From contig CAXHUQ010000577.1 of assembly GCA_964020085.1 (NCBI GenBank), positions 283,001-347,000 on the forward strand: a stretch of 64,000 nucleotides of DNA, given 5' to 3'. The stretch is from Micromussa lordhowensis. Its lineage: Eukaryota > Cnidaria > Anthozoa > Scleractinia > Lobophylliidae. This document shows, piece after piece, positions 34,801 through 48,588 of the stretch; positions within the stretch are counted from its first letter, which is position 1, and each line of letters starts with the position of its first letter. The notes under the pieces are model-generated. The model was not told the DNA's origin, searched no databases, and saw nothing but the letters and a program-made list of their open reading frames with translations. The translations under genes and the position numbers were made by a program.

Positions 34801-37800
34801 GATGCGGTTTGCAGCAAAATGTTGTGCTAGGATGGCACTTTAAGTGCATTGTAATTAGGAGGTGATGGCATTTGCGCCAGGGTGTTTTTGGTGGCCTTCT
34901 TTTGAGGGGAGTTTCCCTTGGTCGCAACTTTGCAGAATTTCAGAAAACGCGCGATGAGGGTGTCCTTGCCAAATTTGCCATAGCTCGGCTTTGCGGGCAC
35001 TTTGAAAGATGCGGTTTGCAGCAAAATGTTGTGCTAGGATGGCACTTTAAGTGTATTGTATTAGGAGGTGATGGCATTTGCGCCAGGGTGTTTTTTGTGG
35101 CCTTCTTTTGAGGGGAGTTTCCCTTGGTCGCAACTTTGCAGAATTTCAGAAAACGCGCGCCAGGGTGTTTTTTGTGGCCTTCTTTTGAGGGGAGTTTCCC
35201 TTGGTCGCAACTTTGCAGAATTTCAGAAAACGCGCGATGAGGGTGTCCTTGCCAAATTTGCCATAGCTCGGCTTTGCGGGCACTTTGAAAGATGCGGTTT
35301 GCAGCAAAATGTTGTGCTAGGATGGCACTTTAAGTGCATTGTAAATAGGAGGTGATGGCATTTGCGCCAGGGTGTTTTTTGTGGCCTTCTTTTGAGGGGA
35401 GTTTCCCTTGGTCGCAACTTTGCAGAATTTCAGAAAACGCGCGATGAGGGTGTCCTTGCCAAATTTGCCATAGCTCGGCTTTGCGGGCACTTTGAAAGAT
35501 GCGGTTTGCAGCAAAATGTTGTGCTAGGATGGCACTTTAAGTGCATTGTAATTAGGAGGTGATGGCATTTGCGCCAGGGTGTTTTTTGTGGCCTTCTTTT
35601 GAGGGGAGTTTCCCTTGGTCGCAACTTTGCAGAATTTCAGAAAACGCGCGATGAGGGTGTCCTTGCCAAATTTGCCATAGCTCGGCTTTGCGGGCACTTT
35701 GAAAGATGCGGTTTGCAGCAAAATGTTGTGCTAGGATGGCACTTTAAGTGCATTGTAATTAGGAGGTGATGGCATTTGGGCCAGGGTGTTTTTTGTAGCC
35801 TTCTTTTGAGGGGAGTTTCCCTTGGTCGCAACTTTGCAGAATTTCAGAAAACGCGCGATGAGGGTGTCCTTGCCAAATTTGCCATAGCTCGGCTTTGCGG
35901 GCACTTTGAAAGATGCGGTTTGCAGCAAAATGTTGTGCTAGGATGGCACTTTAAGTGCATTGTAATTAGGAGGTGATGGCATTTGCGCCAGGGTGTTTTT
36001 TGTGGCCTTCTTTTGAGGGGAGTTTCCCTTGGTCGCAACTTTGCAGAATTTCAGAAAACGCGCGATGAGGGTGTCCTTGCCAAATTTGCCATAGCTCGGC
36101 TTTGCGGGCACTTTGAAAGATGCGGTTTGCAGCAAAATGTTGTGCTAGGATGGCACTTTAAGTGCATTGTAATTAGGAGGTGATGGCATTTGCGCCAGGG
36201 TGTTTTTGGTGGCCTTCTTTTGAGGGGAGTTTCCCTTGGTCGCAACTTTGCAGAATTTCAGAAAACGCGCGATGAGGGTGTCCTTGCCAAATTTGCCATA
36301 GCTCGGCTTTGCGGGCACTTTGAAAGATGCGGTTTGCAGCAAAATGTTGTGCTAGGATGGCACTTTAAGTGTATTGTATTAGGAGGTGATGGCATTTGGG
36401 CCAGGGTGTTTTTTGTGGCCTTCTTTTGAGGGGAGTTTCCCTTGGTCGCAACTTTGCAGAATTTCAGAAAACGCGCGCCAGGGTGTTTTTTGTGGCCTTC
36501 TTTTGAGGGGAGTTTCCCTTGGTCGCAACTTTGCAGAATTTCAGAAAACGCGCGATGAGGGTGTCCTTGCCAAATTTGCCATAGCTCGGCTTTGCGGGCA
36601 CTTTGAAAGATGCGGTTTGCAGCAAAATGTTGTGCTAGGATGGCACTTTAAGTGTATTGTATTAGGAGGTGATGGCATTTGGGCCAGGGTGTTTTTTGTG
36701 GCCTTCTTTTGAGGGGAGTTTCCCTTGGTCGCAACTTTGCAGAATTTCAGAAAACGCGCGCCAGGGTGTTTTTTGTGGCCTTCTTTTGAGGGGAGTTTCC
36801 CTTGGTCGCAACTTTGCAGAATTTCAGAAAACGCGCGATGAGGGTGTCCTTGCCAAATTTGCCATAGCTCGGCTTTGCGGGCACTTTGAAAGATGCGGTT
36901 TGCAGCAAAATGTTGTGCTAGGATGGCACTTTAAGTGCATTGTAATTAGGAGGTGATGGCATTTGCGCCAAAGTGATTTTTGTGGCCTTCTTTTGAGGGG
37001 AGTTTCCCTTGGTCGCAACTTTGCAGAATTTCAGAAAACGCGCGATGAGGGTGTCCTTGCCAAATTTGCCATAGCTCGGCTTTGCGGGCACTTTGAAAGA
37101 TGCGGTTTGCAGCAAAATGTTGTGCTAGGATGGCACTTTAAGTGCATTGTAATTAGGAGGTGATGGCATTTGCGCCAGGGTGTTTTTTGTGGCCTTCTTT
37201 TGAGGGGAGTTTCCCTTGGTCGCAACTTTGCAGAATTTCAGAAAACGCGCGATGAGGGTGTCCTTGCCAAATTTGCCATAGCTCGGCTTTGCGGGCACTT
37301 TGAAAGATGCGGTTTGCAGCAAAATGTTGTGCTAGGATGGCACTTTAAGTGCATTGTAATTAGGAGGTGATGGCATTTGCGCCAGGGTGTTTTTTGTGGC
37401 CTTCTTTTGAGGGGAGTTTCCCTTGGTCGCAACTTTGCAGAATTTCAGAAAACGCGCGATGAGGGTGTCCTTGCCAAATTTGCCATAGCTCGGCTTTGCG
37501 GGCACTTTGAAAGATGCGGTTTGCAGCAAAATGTTGTGCTAGGATGGCACTTTAAGTGCATTGTAATTAGGAGGTGATGGCATTTGCGCCAGGGTGTTTT
37601 TTGTGGCCTTCTTTTGAGGGGAGTTTCCCTTGGTCGCAACTTTGCAGAATTTCAGAAAACGCGCGATGAGGGTGTCCTTGCCAAATTTGCCATAGCTCGG
37701 CTTTGCGGGCACTTTGAAAGATGCGGTTTGCAGCAAAATGTTGTGCTAGGATGGCACTTTAAGTGCATTGTAATTAGGAGGTGATGGCATTTGCGCCAGG

Positions 37801-40426
37801 GTGTTTTTTGTAGCCTTCTTTTGAGGGGAGTTTCCCTTGGTCGCAACTTTGCAGAATTTCAGAAAACGCGCGATGAGGGTGTCCTTGCCAAATTTGCCAT
37901 AGCTCGGCTTTGCGGGCACTTTGAAAGATGCGGTTTGCAGCAAAATGTTGTGCTAGGATGGCACTTTAAGTGCATTGTAATTAGGAGGTGATGGCATTTG
38001 CGCCAGGGTGTTTTTTGTGGCCTTCTTTTGAGGGGAGTTTCCCTTGGTCGCAACTTTGCAGAATTTCAGAAAACGCGCGATGAGGGTGTCCTTGCCAAAT
38101 TTGCCATAGCTCGGCTTTGCGGGCACTTTGAAAGTTGCGGTTTGCAGCAAAATGTTGTGCTAGGATGGCACTTTAAGTGCATTGTAATTAGGAGGTGATG
38201 GCATTTGCGCCAGGGTGTTTTTGGTGGCCTTCTTTTGAGGGGAGTTTCCCTTGGTCGCAACTTTGCAGAATTTCAGAAAACGCGCGATGAGGGTGTCCTT
38301 GCCAAATTTGCCATAGCTCGGCTTTGCGGGCACTTTGAAAGATGCGGTTTGCAGCAAAATGTTGTGCTAGGATGGCACTTTAAGTGTATTGTATTAGGAG
38401 GTGATGGCATTTGCGCCAGGGTGTTTTTTGTGGCCTTCTTTTGAGGGGAGTTTCCCTTGGTCGCAACTTTGCAGAATTTCAGAAAACGCGCGCCAGGGTG
38501 TTTTTTGTGGCCTTCTTTTGAGGGGAGTTTCCCTTGGTCGCAACTTTGCAGAATTTCAGAAAACGCGCGATGAGGGTGTCCTTGCCAAATTTGCCATAGC
38601 TCGGCTTTGCGGGCACTTTGAAAGATGCGGTTTGCAGCAAAATGTTGTGCTAGGATGGCACTTTAAGTGCATTGTAATTAGGAGGTGATGGCATTTGGGC
38701 CAGGGTGTTTTTTGTAGCCTTCTTTTGAGGGGAGTTTCCCTTGGTCGCAACTTTGCAGAATTTCAGAAAACGCGCGATGAGGGTGTCCTTGCCAAATTTG
38801 CCATAGCTCGGCTTTGCGGGCACTTTGAAAGATGCGGTTTGCAGCAAAATGTTGTGCTAGGATGGCACTTTAAGTGCATTGTAATTAGGAGGTGATGGCA
38901 TTTGCGCCAGGGTGTTTTTTGTGGCCTTCTTTTGAGGGGAGTTTCCCTTGGTCGCAACTTTGCAGAATTTCAGAAAACGCGCGATGAGGGTGTCCTTGCC
39001 AAATTTGCCATAGCTCGGCTTTGCGGGCACTTTGAAAGATGCGGTTTGCAGCAAAATGTTGTGCTAGGATGGCACTTTAAGTGCATTGTAATTAGGAGGT
39101 GATGGCATTTGCGCCAGGGTGTTTTTGGTGGCCTTCTTTTGAGGGGAGTTTCCCTTGGTCGCAACTTTGCAGAATTTCAGAAAACGCGCGATGAGGGTGT
39201 CCTTGCCAAATTTGCCATAGCTCGGCTTTGCGGGCACTTTGAAAGATGCGGTTTGCAGCAAAATGTTGTGCTAGGATGGCACTTTAAGTGTATTGTATTA
39301 GGAGGTGATGGCATTTGGGCCAGGGTGTTTTTTGTGGCCTTCTTTTGAGGGGAGTTTCCCTTGGTCGCAACTTTGCAGAATTTCAGAAAACGCGCGCCAG
39401 GGTGTTTTTTGTGGCCTTCTTTTGAGGGGAGTTTCCCTTGGTCGCAACTTTGCAGAATTTCAGAAAACGCGCGATGAGGGTGTCCTTGCCAAATTTGCCA
39501 TAGCTCGGCTTTGCGGGCACTTTGAAAGATGCGGTTTGCAGCAAAATGTTGTGCTAGGATGGCACTTTAAGTGCATTGTAATTAGGAGGTGATGGCATTT
39601 GCGCCAAAGTGATTTTTGTGGCCTTCTTTTGAGGGGAGTTTCCCTTGGTCGCAACTTTGCAGAATTTCAGAAAACGCGCGATGAGGGTGTCCTTGCCAAA
39701 TTTGCCATAGCTCGGCTTTGCGGGCACTTTGAAAGATGCGGTTTGCAGCAAAATGTTGTGCTAGGATGGCACTTTAAGTGCATTGTAATTAGGAGGTGAT
39801 GGCATTTGCGCCAGGGTGTTTTTTGTGGCCTTCTTTTGAGGGGAGTTTCCCTTGGTCGCAACTTTGCAGAATTTCAGAAAACGCGCGATGAGGGTGTCCT
39901 TGCCAAATTTGCCATAGCTCGGCTTTGCGGGCACTTTGAAAGATGCGGTTTGCAGCAAAATGTTGTGCTAGGATGGCACTTTAAGTGCATTGTAATTAGG
40001 AGGTGATGGCATTTGCGCCAGGGTGTTTTTTGTAGCCTTCTTTTGAGGGGAGTTTCCCTTGGTCGCAACTTTGCAGAATTTCAGAAAACGCGCGATGAGG
40101 GTGTCCTTGCCAAATTTGCCATAGCTCGGCTTTGCGGGCACTTTGAAAGATGCGGTTTGCAGCAAAATGTTGTGCTAGGATGGCACTTTAAGTGCATTGT
40201 AATTAGGAGGTGATGGCATTTGCGCCAGGGTGTTTTTTGTGGCCTTCTTTTGAGGGGAGTTTCCCTTGGTCGCAACTTTGCAGAATTTCAGAAAACGCGC
40301 GATGAGGGTGTCCTTGCCAAATTTGCCATAGCTCGGCTTTGCGGGCACTTTGAAAGTTGCGGTTTGCAGCAAAATGTTGTGCTAGGATGGCACTTTAAGT
40401 GCATTGTAATTAGGAGGTGATGGCAT
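31821..40426. repeat. About 3-kb HOR, three diverging copies
   Basis: Copies start at 31821, 34872 and 38205. Shared ordered markers are GTAAATAGG (about 32292 and 35343, absent from copy 3), TTTGGGCCAGGG with GTAGCC (units 32725, 35776 and 38695), and GCCAAAGTGATTTTTG (units 33630, 36963 and 39599). Copy 2 has an extra tandem 283-bp composite (36386-36668). Copy 1 alone holds a 208-bp unit (33102). Copy 3 is shorter by several units. A marker AAAGTTGCGG at about 38136 and 40358 continues the pattern at 2222-bp spacing. Confidence 0.82.
36386..36951. repeat. Tandem pair of 283-bp composites
   Basis: Two 206+77-bp composites stand directly next to each other, 283 bp apart (36386 and 36669). 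Both carry TTTGGGCC and the TGTATTGTATTAGG junction. This is the only place where composites are adjacent without a standard 207-bp unit between them, which shows that the composite itself can act as a unit of unequal exchange. Confidence 0.85.
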
Positions 40427-41330
40427 TTGCGCCAGGGTGTTTTTGGTGGCCTTCTTTTGAGGGGAGTTTCCCTTGGTCGCAACTTTGCAGAATTTCAGAA
40501 AACGCGCGATGAGGGTGTCCTTGCCAAATTTGCCATAGCTCGGCTTTGCGGGCACTTTGAAAGATGCGGTTTGCAGCAAAATGTTGTGCTAGGATGGCAC
40601 TTTAAGTGTATTGTATTAGGAGGTGATGGCATTTGCGCGAGGGTGTTTTTTGTGGCCTTCTTTTGAGGGGAGTTTCCCTTGGTCGCAACTTTGCAGAATT
40701 TCAGAAAACGCGCGCCAGGGTGTTTTTTGTGGCCTTCTTTTGAGGGGAGTTTCCCTTGGTCGCAACTTTGCAGAATTTCAGAAAACGCGCGATGAGGGTG
40801 TCCTTGCCAAATTTGCCATAGCTCGGCTTTGCGGGCACTTTGAAAGATGCGGTTTGCAGCAAAATGTTGTGCTAGGATGGCACTTTAAGTGCATTGTAAT
40901 TAGGAGGTGATGGCATTTGCGCCAGGGTGTTTTTTGTGGCCTTCTTTTGAGGGGAGTTTCCCTTGGTCGCAACTTTGCAGAATTTCAGAAAACGCGCGAT
41001 GAGGGTGTCCTTGCCAAATTTGCCATAGCTCGGCTTTGCGGGCACTTTGAAAGATGCGGTTTGCAGCAAAATGTTGTGCTAGGATGGCACTTTAAGTGCA
41101 TTGTAATTAGGAGGTGATGGCATTTGCGCTAGGGTGTTTTTTGTGGCCTTCTTTTGAGGGGAGTTTCCCTTGGTCGCAACTTTGCAGAATTTCAGAAAAC
41201 GCGCGATGAGGGTGTCCTTGCCAAATTTGCCATAGCTCGGCTTTGCGGGCACTTTGAAAGATGCGGTTTGCAGCAAAATGTTGTGCTAGGATGGCACTTT
41301 AAGTGCATTGTAATTAGGAGGTGATGGCAT

Positions 41331-44300
41331 TTGCGCCAGGGTGTTTTTGGTGGCCTTCTTTTGAGGGGAGTTTCCCTTGGTCGCAACTTTGCAGAATTTC
41401 AGAAAACGCGCGATGAGGGTGTCCTTGCCAAATTTGCCATAGCTCGGCTTTGCGGGCACTTTGAAAGATGCGGTTTGCAGCAAAATGTTGTGCTAGGATG
41501 GCACTTTAAGTGTATTGTATTAGGAGGTGATGGCATTTGCGCCAGGGTGTTTTTTGTGGCCTTCTTTTGAGGGGAGTTTCCCTTGGTCGCAACTTTGCAG
41601 AATTTCAGAAAACGCGCGCCAGGGTGTTTTTTGTGGCCTTCTTTTGAGGGGAGTTTCCCTTGGTCGCAACTTTGCAGAATTTCAGAAAACGCGCGATGAG
41701 GGTGTCCTTGCCAAATTTGCCATAGCTCGGCTTTGCGGGCACTTTGAAAGATGCGGTTTGCAGCAAAATGTTGTGCTAGGATGGCACTTTAAGTGCATTG
41801 TAATTAGGAGGTGATGGCATTTGCGCCAGGGTGTTTTTTGTGGCCTTCTTTTGAGGGGAGTTTCCCTTGGTCGCAACTTTGCAGAATTTCAGAAAACGCG
41901 CGATGAGGGTGTCCTTGCCAAATTTGCCATAGCTCGGCTTTGCGGGCACTTTGAAAGATGCGGTTTGCAGCAAAATGTTGTGCTAGGATGGCACTTTAAG
42001 TGCATTGTAATTAGGAGGTGATGGCATTTGCGCCAGGGTGTTTTTTGTGGCCTTCTTTTGAGGGGAGTTTCCCTTGGTCGCAACTTTGCAGAATTTCAGA
42101 AAACGCGCGATGAGGGTGTCCTTGCCAAATTTGCCATAGCTCGGCTTTGCGGGCACTTTGAAAGATGCGGTTTGCAGCAAAATGCTGTGCTAGGATGGCA
42201 CTTTAAGTGCATTGTAATTAGGAGGTGATGGCATTTGCGCCAGGGTGTTTTTTGTGGCCTTCTTTTGAGGGGAGTTTCCCTTGGTCGCAACTTTGCAGAA
42301 TTTCAGAAAACGCGCGATGAGGGTGTCCTTGCCAAATTTGCCATAGCTCGGCTTTGCGGGCACTTTGAAAGATGCGGTTTGCAGCAAAATGTTGTGCTAG
42401 GATGGCACTTTAAGTGCATTGTAATTAGGAGGTGATGGCATTTGCGCCAGGGTGTTTTTTGTGGCCTTCTTTTGAGGGGAGTTTCCCTTGGTCGCAACTT
42501 TGCAGAATTTCAGAAAACGCGCGATGAGGGTGTCCTTGCCAAATTTGCCATAGCTCGGCTTTGCGGGCACTTTGAAAGATGCGGTTTGCAGCAAAATGTT
42601 GTGCTAGGATGGCACTTTAAGTGCATTGTAATTAGGAGGTGATGGCATTTGCGCCAGGGTGTTTTTGGTGGCCTTCTTTTGAGGGGAGTTTCCCTTGGTC
42701 GCAACTTTGCAGAATTTCAGAAAACGCGCGATGAGGGTGTCCTTGCCAAATTTGCCATAGCTCGGATTTGCGGGCACTTTGAAAGATGCGGTTTGCAGCA
42801 AAATGTTGTGCTAGGATGGCACTTTAAGTGTATTGTATTAGGAGGTGATGGCATTTGCGCCAGGGTGTTTTTTGTGGCCTTCTTTTGAGGGGAGTTTCCC
42901 TTGGTCGCAACTTTGCAGAATTTCAGAAAACGCGCGCCAGGGTGTTTTTTGTGGCCTTCTTTTGAGGGGAGTTTCCCTTGGTCGCAACTTTGCAGAATTT
43001 CAGAAAACGCGCGATGAGGGTGTCCTTGCCAAATTTGCCATAGCTCGGCTTTGCGGGCACTTTGAAAGATGCGGTTTGCAGCAAAATGTTGTGCTAGGAT
43101 GGCACTTTAAGTGCATTGTAATTAGGAGGTGATGGCATTTGCGCCAGGGTGTTTTTTGTGGCCTTCTTTTGAGGGGAGTTTCCCTTGGTCGCAACTTTGC
43201 AGAATTTCAGAAAACGCGCGATGAGGGTGTCCTTGCCAAATTTGCCATAGCTCGGCTTTGCGGGCACTTTGAAAGATGCGGTTTGCAGCAAAATGTTGTG
43301 CTAGGATGGCACTTTAAGTGCATTGTAATTAGGAGGTGATGGCATTTGCGCCAGGGTGTTTTTTGTGGCCTTCTTTTGAGGGGAGTTTCCCTTGGTCGCA
43401 ACTTTGCAGAATTTCAGAAAACGCGCGATGAGGGTGTCCTTGCCAAATTTGCCATAGCTCGGCTTTGCGGGCACTTTGAAAGATGCGGTTTGCAGCAAAA
43501 TGCTGTGCTAGGATGGCACTTTAAGTGCATTGTAATTAGGAGGTGATGGCATTTGCGCCAGGGTGTTTTTTGTGGCCTTCTTTTGAGGGGAGTTTCCCTT
43601 GGTCGCAACTTTGCAGAATTTCAGAAAACGCGCGATGAGGGTGTCCTTGCCAAATTTGCCATAGCTCGGCTTTGCGGGCACTTTGAAAGATGCGGTTTGC
43701 AGCAAAATGTTGTGCTAGGATGGCACTTTAAGTGCATTGTAATTAGGAGGTGATGGCATTTGCGCCAGGGTGTTTTTTGTGGCCTTCTTTTGAGGGGAGT
43801 TTCCCTTGGTCGCAACTTTGCAGAATTTCAGAAAACGCGCGATGAGGGTGTCCTTGCCAAATTTGCCATAGCTCGGCTTTGCGGGCACTTTGAAAGATGC
43901 GGTTTGCAGCAAAATGTTGTGCTAGGATGGCACTTTAAGTGCATTGTAATTAGGAGGTGATGGCATTTGCGCCAGGGTGTTTTTGGTGGCCTTCTTTTGA
44001 GGGGAGTTTCCCTTGGTCGCAACTTTGCAGAATTTCAGAAAACGCGCGATGAGGGTGTCCTTGCCAAATTTGCCATAGCTCGGCTTTGCGGGCACTTTGA
44101 AAGATGCGGTTTGCAGCAAAATGTTGTGCTAGGATGGCACTTTAAGTGTATTGTATTAGGAGGTGATGGCATTTGCGCCAGGGTGTTTTTTGTGGCCTTC
44201 TTTTGAGGGGAGTTTCCCTTGGTCGCAACTTTGCAGAATTTCAGAAAACGCGCGCCAGGGTGTTTTTTGTGGCCTTCTTTTGAGGGGAGTTTCCCTTGGT

Positions 44301-45284
44301 CGCAACTTTGCAGAATTTCAGAAAACGCGCGATGAGGGTGTCCTTGCCAAATTTGCCATAGCTCGGCTTTGCGGGCACTTTGAAAGATGCGGTTTGCAGC
44401 AAAATGTTGTGCTAGGATGGCACTTTAAGTGCATTGTAATTAGGAGGTGATGGCATTTGCGCCAGGGTGTTTTTTGTGGCCTTCTTTTGAGGGGAGTTTC
44501 CCTTGGTCGCAACTTTGCAGAATTTCAGAAAACGCGCGATGAGGGTGTCCTTGCCAAATTTGCCATAGCTCGGCTTTGCGGGCACTTTGAAAGATGCGGT
44601 TTGCAGCAAAATGTTGTGCTAGGATGGCACTTTAAGTGCATTGTAATTAGGAGGTGATGGCATTTGCGCCAGGGTGTTTTTTGTGGCCTTCTTTTGAGGG
44701 GAGTTTCCCTTGGTCGCAACTTTGCAGAATTTCAGAAAACGCGCGATGAGGGTGTCCTTGCCAAATTTGCCATAGCTCGGCTTTGCGGGCACTTTGAAAG
44801 ATGCGGTTTGCAGCAAAATGCTGTGCTAGGATGGCACTTTAAGTGCATTGTAATTAGGAGGTGATGGCATTTGCGCCAGGGTGTTTTTTGTGGCCTTCTT
44901 TTGAGGGGAGTTTCCCTTGGTCGCAACTTTGCAGAATTTCAGAAAACGCGCGATGAGGGTGTCCTTGCCAAATTTGCCATAGCTCGGCTTTGCGGGCACT
45001 TTGAAAGATGCGGTTTGCAGCAAAATGTTGTGCTAGGATGGCACTTTAAGTGCATTGTAATTAGGAGGTGATGGCATTTGCGCCAGGGTGTTTTTTGTAG
45101 CCTTCTTTTGAGGGGAGTTTCCCTTGGTCGCAACTTTGCAGAATTTCAGAAAACGCGCGATGAGGGTGTCCTTGCCAAATTTGCCATAGCTCGGCTTTGC
45201 GGGCACTTTGAAAGATGCGGTTTGCAGCAAAATGTTGTGCTAGGATGGCACTTTAAGTGCATTGTAATTAGGAGGTGATAGCAT
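41331..45284. repeat. 1318-bp HOR (283 + 5 x 207), three tandem copies
   Basis: Copies are 41331-42648, 42649-43966 and 43967-45284. Each starts with a GTTTTTGGTGG unit and a 77-bp composite. Each contains one unit with AATGCTGTGC in place of AATGTTGTGC (about 42184, 43502 and 44820), spaced exactly 1318 bp apart. Copy 3 ends with a GTAGCC unit (45078) not seen in copies 1 and 2. Near-identity suggests a recent expansion. Confidence 0.9.
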
Positions 45285-47764
45285 TTGCGCCAGGGTGTTT
45301 TTTGTGGCCTTCTTTTGAGGGGAGTTTCCCTTGGTCGCAACTTTGCAGAATTTCAGAAAACGCGCGATGAGGGTGTCCTTGCCAAATTTGCCATAGCTCG
45401 GCTTTGCGGGCACTTTGAAAGATGCGGTTTGCAGCAAAATGTTGTGCTAGGATGGCACTTTAAGTGCATTGTAATTAGGAGGTGATGGCATTTGCGCCAG
45501 GGTGTTTTTGGTGGCCTTCTTTTGAGGGGAGTTTCCCTTGGTCGCAACTTTGCAGAATTTCAGAAAACGCGCGATGAGGGTGTCCTTGCCAAATTTGCCA
45601 TAGCTCGGCTTTGCGGGCATTTTGAAAGATGCGGTTTGCAGCAAAATGTTGTGCTAGGATGGCACTTTAAGTGTATTGTATTAGGAGGTGATGGCATTTG
45701 CGCCAGGGTGTTTTTTGTGGCCTTCTTTTGAGGGGAGTTTCCCTTGGTCGCAACTTTGCAGAATTTCAGAAAACGCGCGATGAGGGTGTCCTTGCCAAAT
45801 TTGCCATAGCTCGGCTTTGCGGGCACTTTAAAAGATGCGGTTTGCAGCAAAATGTTGTGCTAGGATGGCACTTTAAGTGTATTGTATTAGGAGGTGATGG
45901 CATTTGCGCCAGGGTGTTTTTTGTGGCCTTCTTTTGAGGGGAGTTTCCCTTGGTCGCAACTTTGCAGAATTTCAGAAAACGCGCGATGAGGGTGTCCTTG
46001 CCAAATTTGCCATAGCTCGGCTTTGCGGGCACTTTGAAAGATGCGGTTTGCAGCAAAATGTTGTGCTAGGATGGCACTTTAAGTGCATTGTAATTAGGAG
46101 GTGATGGCATTTGCGCCAGGGTGTTTTTTGTGGCCTTCTTTTGAGGGGAGTTTCCCTTGGTCGCAACTTTGCAGAATTTCAGAAAACGCGCGATGAGGGT
46201 GTCCTTGCCAAATTTGCCATAGCTCGGCTTTGCGGGCACTTTGAAAGATGCGGTTTGCAGCAAAATGTTGTGCTAGGATGGCACTTTAAGTGCATTGTAA
46301 TTAGGAGGTGATGGCATTTGCGCTAGGGTGTTTTTTGTAGCCTTCTTTTGAGGGGAGTTTCCCTTGGTCGCAACTTTGCAGAATTTCAGAAAACGCGCGA
46401 TGAGGGTGTCCTTGCCAAATTTGCCATAGCTCGGCTTTGCGGGCACTTTGAAAGATGCGGTTTGCAGCAAAATGTTGTGCTAGGATGGCACTTTAAGTGC
46501 ATTGTAATTAGGAGGTGATGGCATTTGCGCCAGGGTGTTTTTTGTGGCCTTCTTTTGAGGGGAGTTTCCCTTGGTCGCAACTTTGCAGAATTTCAGAAAA
46601 CGCGCGATGAGGGTGTCCTTGCCAAATTTGCCATAGCTCGGCTTTGCGGGCACTTTGAAAGATGCGGTTTGCAGCAAAATGTTGTGCTAGGATGGCACTT
46701 TAAGTGCATTGTAATTAGGAGGTGATGGCATTTGCGCCAGGGTGTTTTTGGTGGCCTTCTTTTGAGGGGAGTTTCCCTTGGTCGCAACTTTGCAGAATTT
46801 CAGAAAACGCGCGATGAGGGTGTCCTTGCCAAATTTGCCATAGCTCGGCTTTGCGGGCACTTTGAAAGATGCGGTTTGCAGCAAAATGTTGTGCTAGGAT
46901 GGCACTTTAAGTGTATTGTATTAGGAGGTGATGGCATTTGCGCCAGGGTGTTTTTTGTGGCCTTCTTTTGAGGGGAGTTTCCCTTGGTCGCAACTTTGCA
47001 GAATTTCAGAAAACGCGCGCCAGGGTGTTTTTTGTGGCCTTCTTTTGAGGGGAGTTTCCCTTGGTCGCAACTTTGCAGAATTTCAGAAAACGCGCGATGA
47101 GGGTGTCCTTGCCAAATTTGCCATAGCTCGGCTTTGCGGGCACTTTGAAAGATGCGGTTTGCAGCAAAATGTTGTGCTAGGATGGCACTTTAAGTGCATT
47201 GTAATTAGGAGGTGATGGCATTTGCGCCAGGGTGTTTTTTGTGGCCTTCTTTTGAGGGGAGTTTCCCTTGGTCGCAACTTTGCAGAATTTCAGAAAACGC
47301 GCGATGAGGGTGTCCTTGCCAAATTTGCCATAGCTCGGCTTTGCGGGCACTTTGAAAGATGCGGTTTGCAGCAAAATGTTGTGCTAGGATGGCACTTTAA
47401 GTGCATTGTAATTAGGAGGTGATGGCATTTGCGCCAGGGTGTTTTTGGTGGCCTTCTTTTGAGGGGAGTTTCCCTTGGTCGCAACTTTGCAGAATTTCAG
47501 AAAACGCGCGATGAGGGTGTCCTTGCCAAATTTGCCATAGCTCGGCTTTGCGGGCACTTTGAAAGATGCGGTTTGCAGCAAAATGTTGTGCTAGGATGGC
47601 ACTTTAAGTGTATTGTATTAGGAGGTGATGGCATTTGCGCCAGGGTGTTTTTGGTGGCCTTCTTTTGAGGGGAGTTTCCCTTGGTCGCAACTTTGCAGAA
47701 TTTCAGAAAACGCGCGCCAGGGTGTTTTTTGTGGCCTTCTTTTGAGGGGAGTTTCCCTTGGTCG

Positions 47765-48588
47765 CAATTTTGCAGAATTTCAGAAAACGCGCGATGAGGG
47801 TGTCCTTGCCAAATTTGCCATAGCTCGGCTTTGCGGGCACTTTGAAAGATGCGGTTTGCAGCAAAATGTTGTGCTAGGATGGCACTTTAAGTGCATTGTA
47901 ATTAGGAGGTGATGGCATTTGCGCCAGGGTGTTTTTTGTGGCCTTCTTTTGAGGGGAGTTTCCCTTGGTCGCAACTTTGCAGAATTTCAGAAAAGGCGCG
48001 ATGAGGGTGTCCTTGCCAAATTTGCCATAGCTCGGCTTTGCGGGCACTTTGAGAGATGCGGTTTGCAGCAAAATGTTGTGCTAGGATGGCACTTTAAGTG
48101 CATTGTAATTAGGAGGTGATGGCATTTGCGCCAGGGTGTTTTTTGTGGCCTTCTTTTGAGGGGAGTTTCCCTTGGTCGCAATTTTGCAGAATTTCAGAAA
48201 ACGCGCGATGAGGGTGTCCTTGCCAAATTTGCCATAGCTCGGCTTTGCGGGCACTTTGAAAGATGCGGTTTGCAGCAAAATGTTGTGCTAGGATGGCACT
48301 TTAAGTGCATTGTAATTAGGAGGTGATGGCATTTGCGCCAGGGTGTTTTTTGTGGCCTTCTTTTGAGGGGAGTTTCCCTTGGTCGCAACTTTGCAGAATT
48401 TCAGAAAAGGCGCGATGAGGGTGTCCTTGCCAAATTTGCCATAGCTCGGCTTTGCGGGCACTTTGAGAGATGCGGTTTGCAGCAAAATGTTGTGCTAGGA
48501 TGGCACTTTAAGTGCATTGTAATTAGGAGGTGATGGCATTTGCGCCAGGGTGTTTTTTGTGGCCTTCTTTTGAGGGGAGTTTCCCTTG
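47765..48588. repeat. 414-bp dimer, two tandem copies
   Basis: Three rare variants repeat at 414-bp spacing: CGCAATTTTGCAG (about 47764 and 48178), GAAAAGGCGCG (about 47991 and 48405) and CTTTGAGAGATG (about 48048 and 48462). The block is two standard units duplicated once. Confidence 0.85.
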
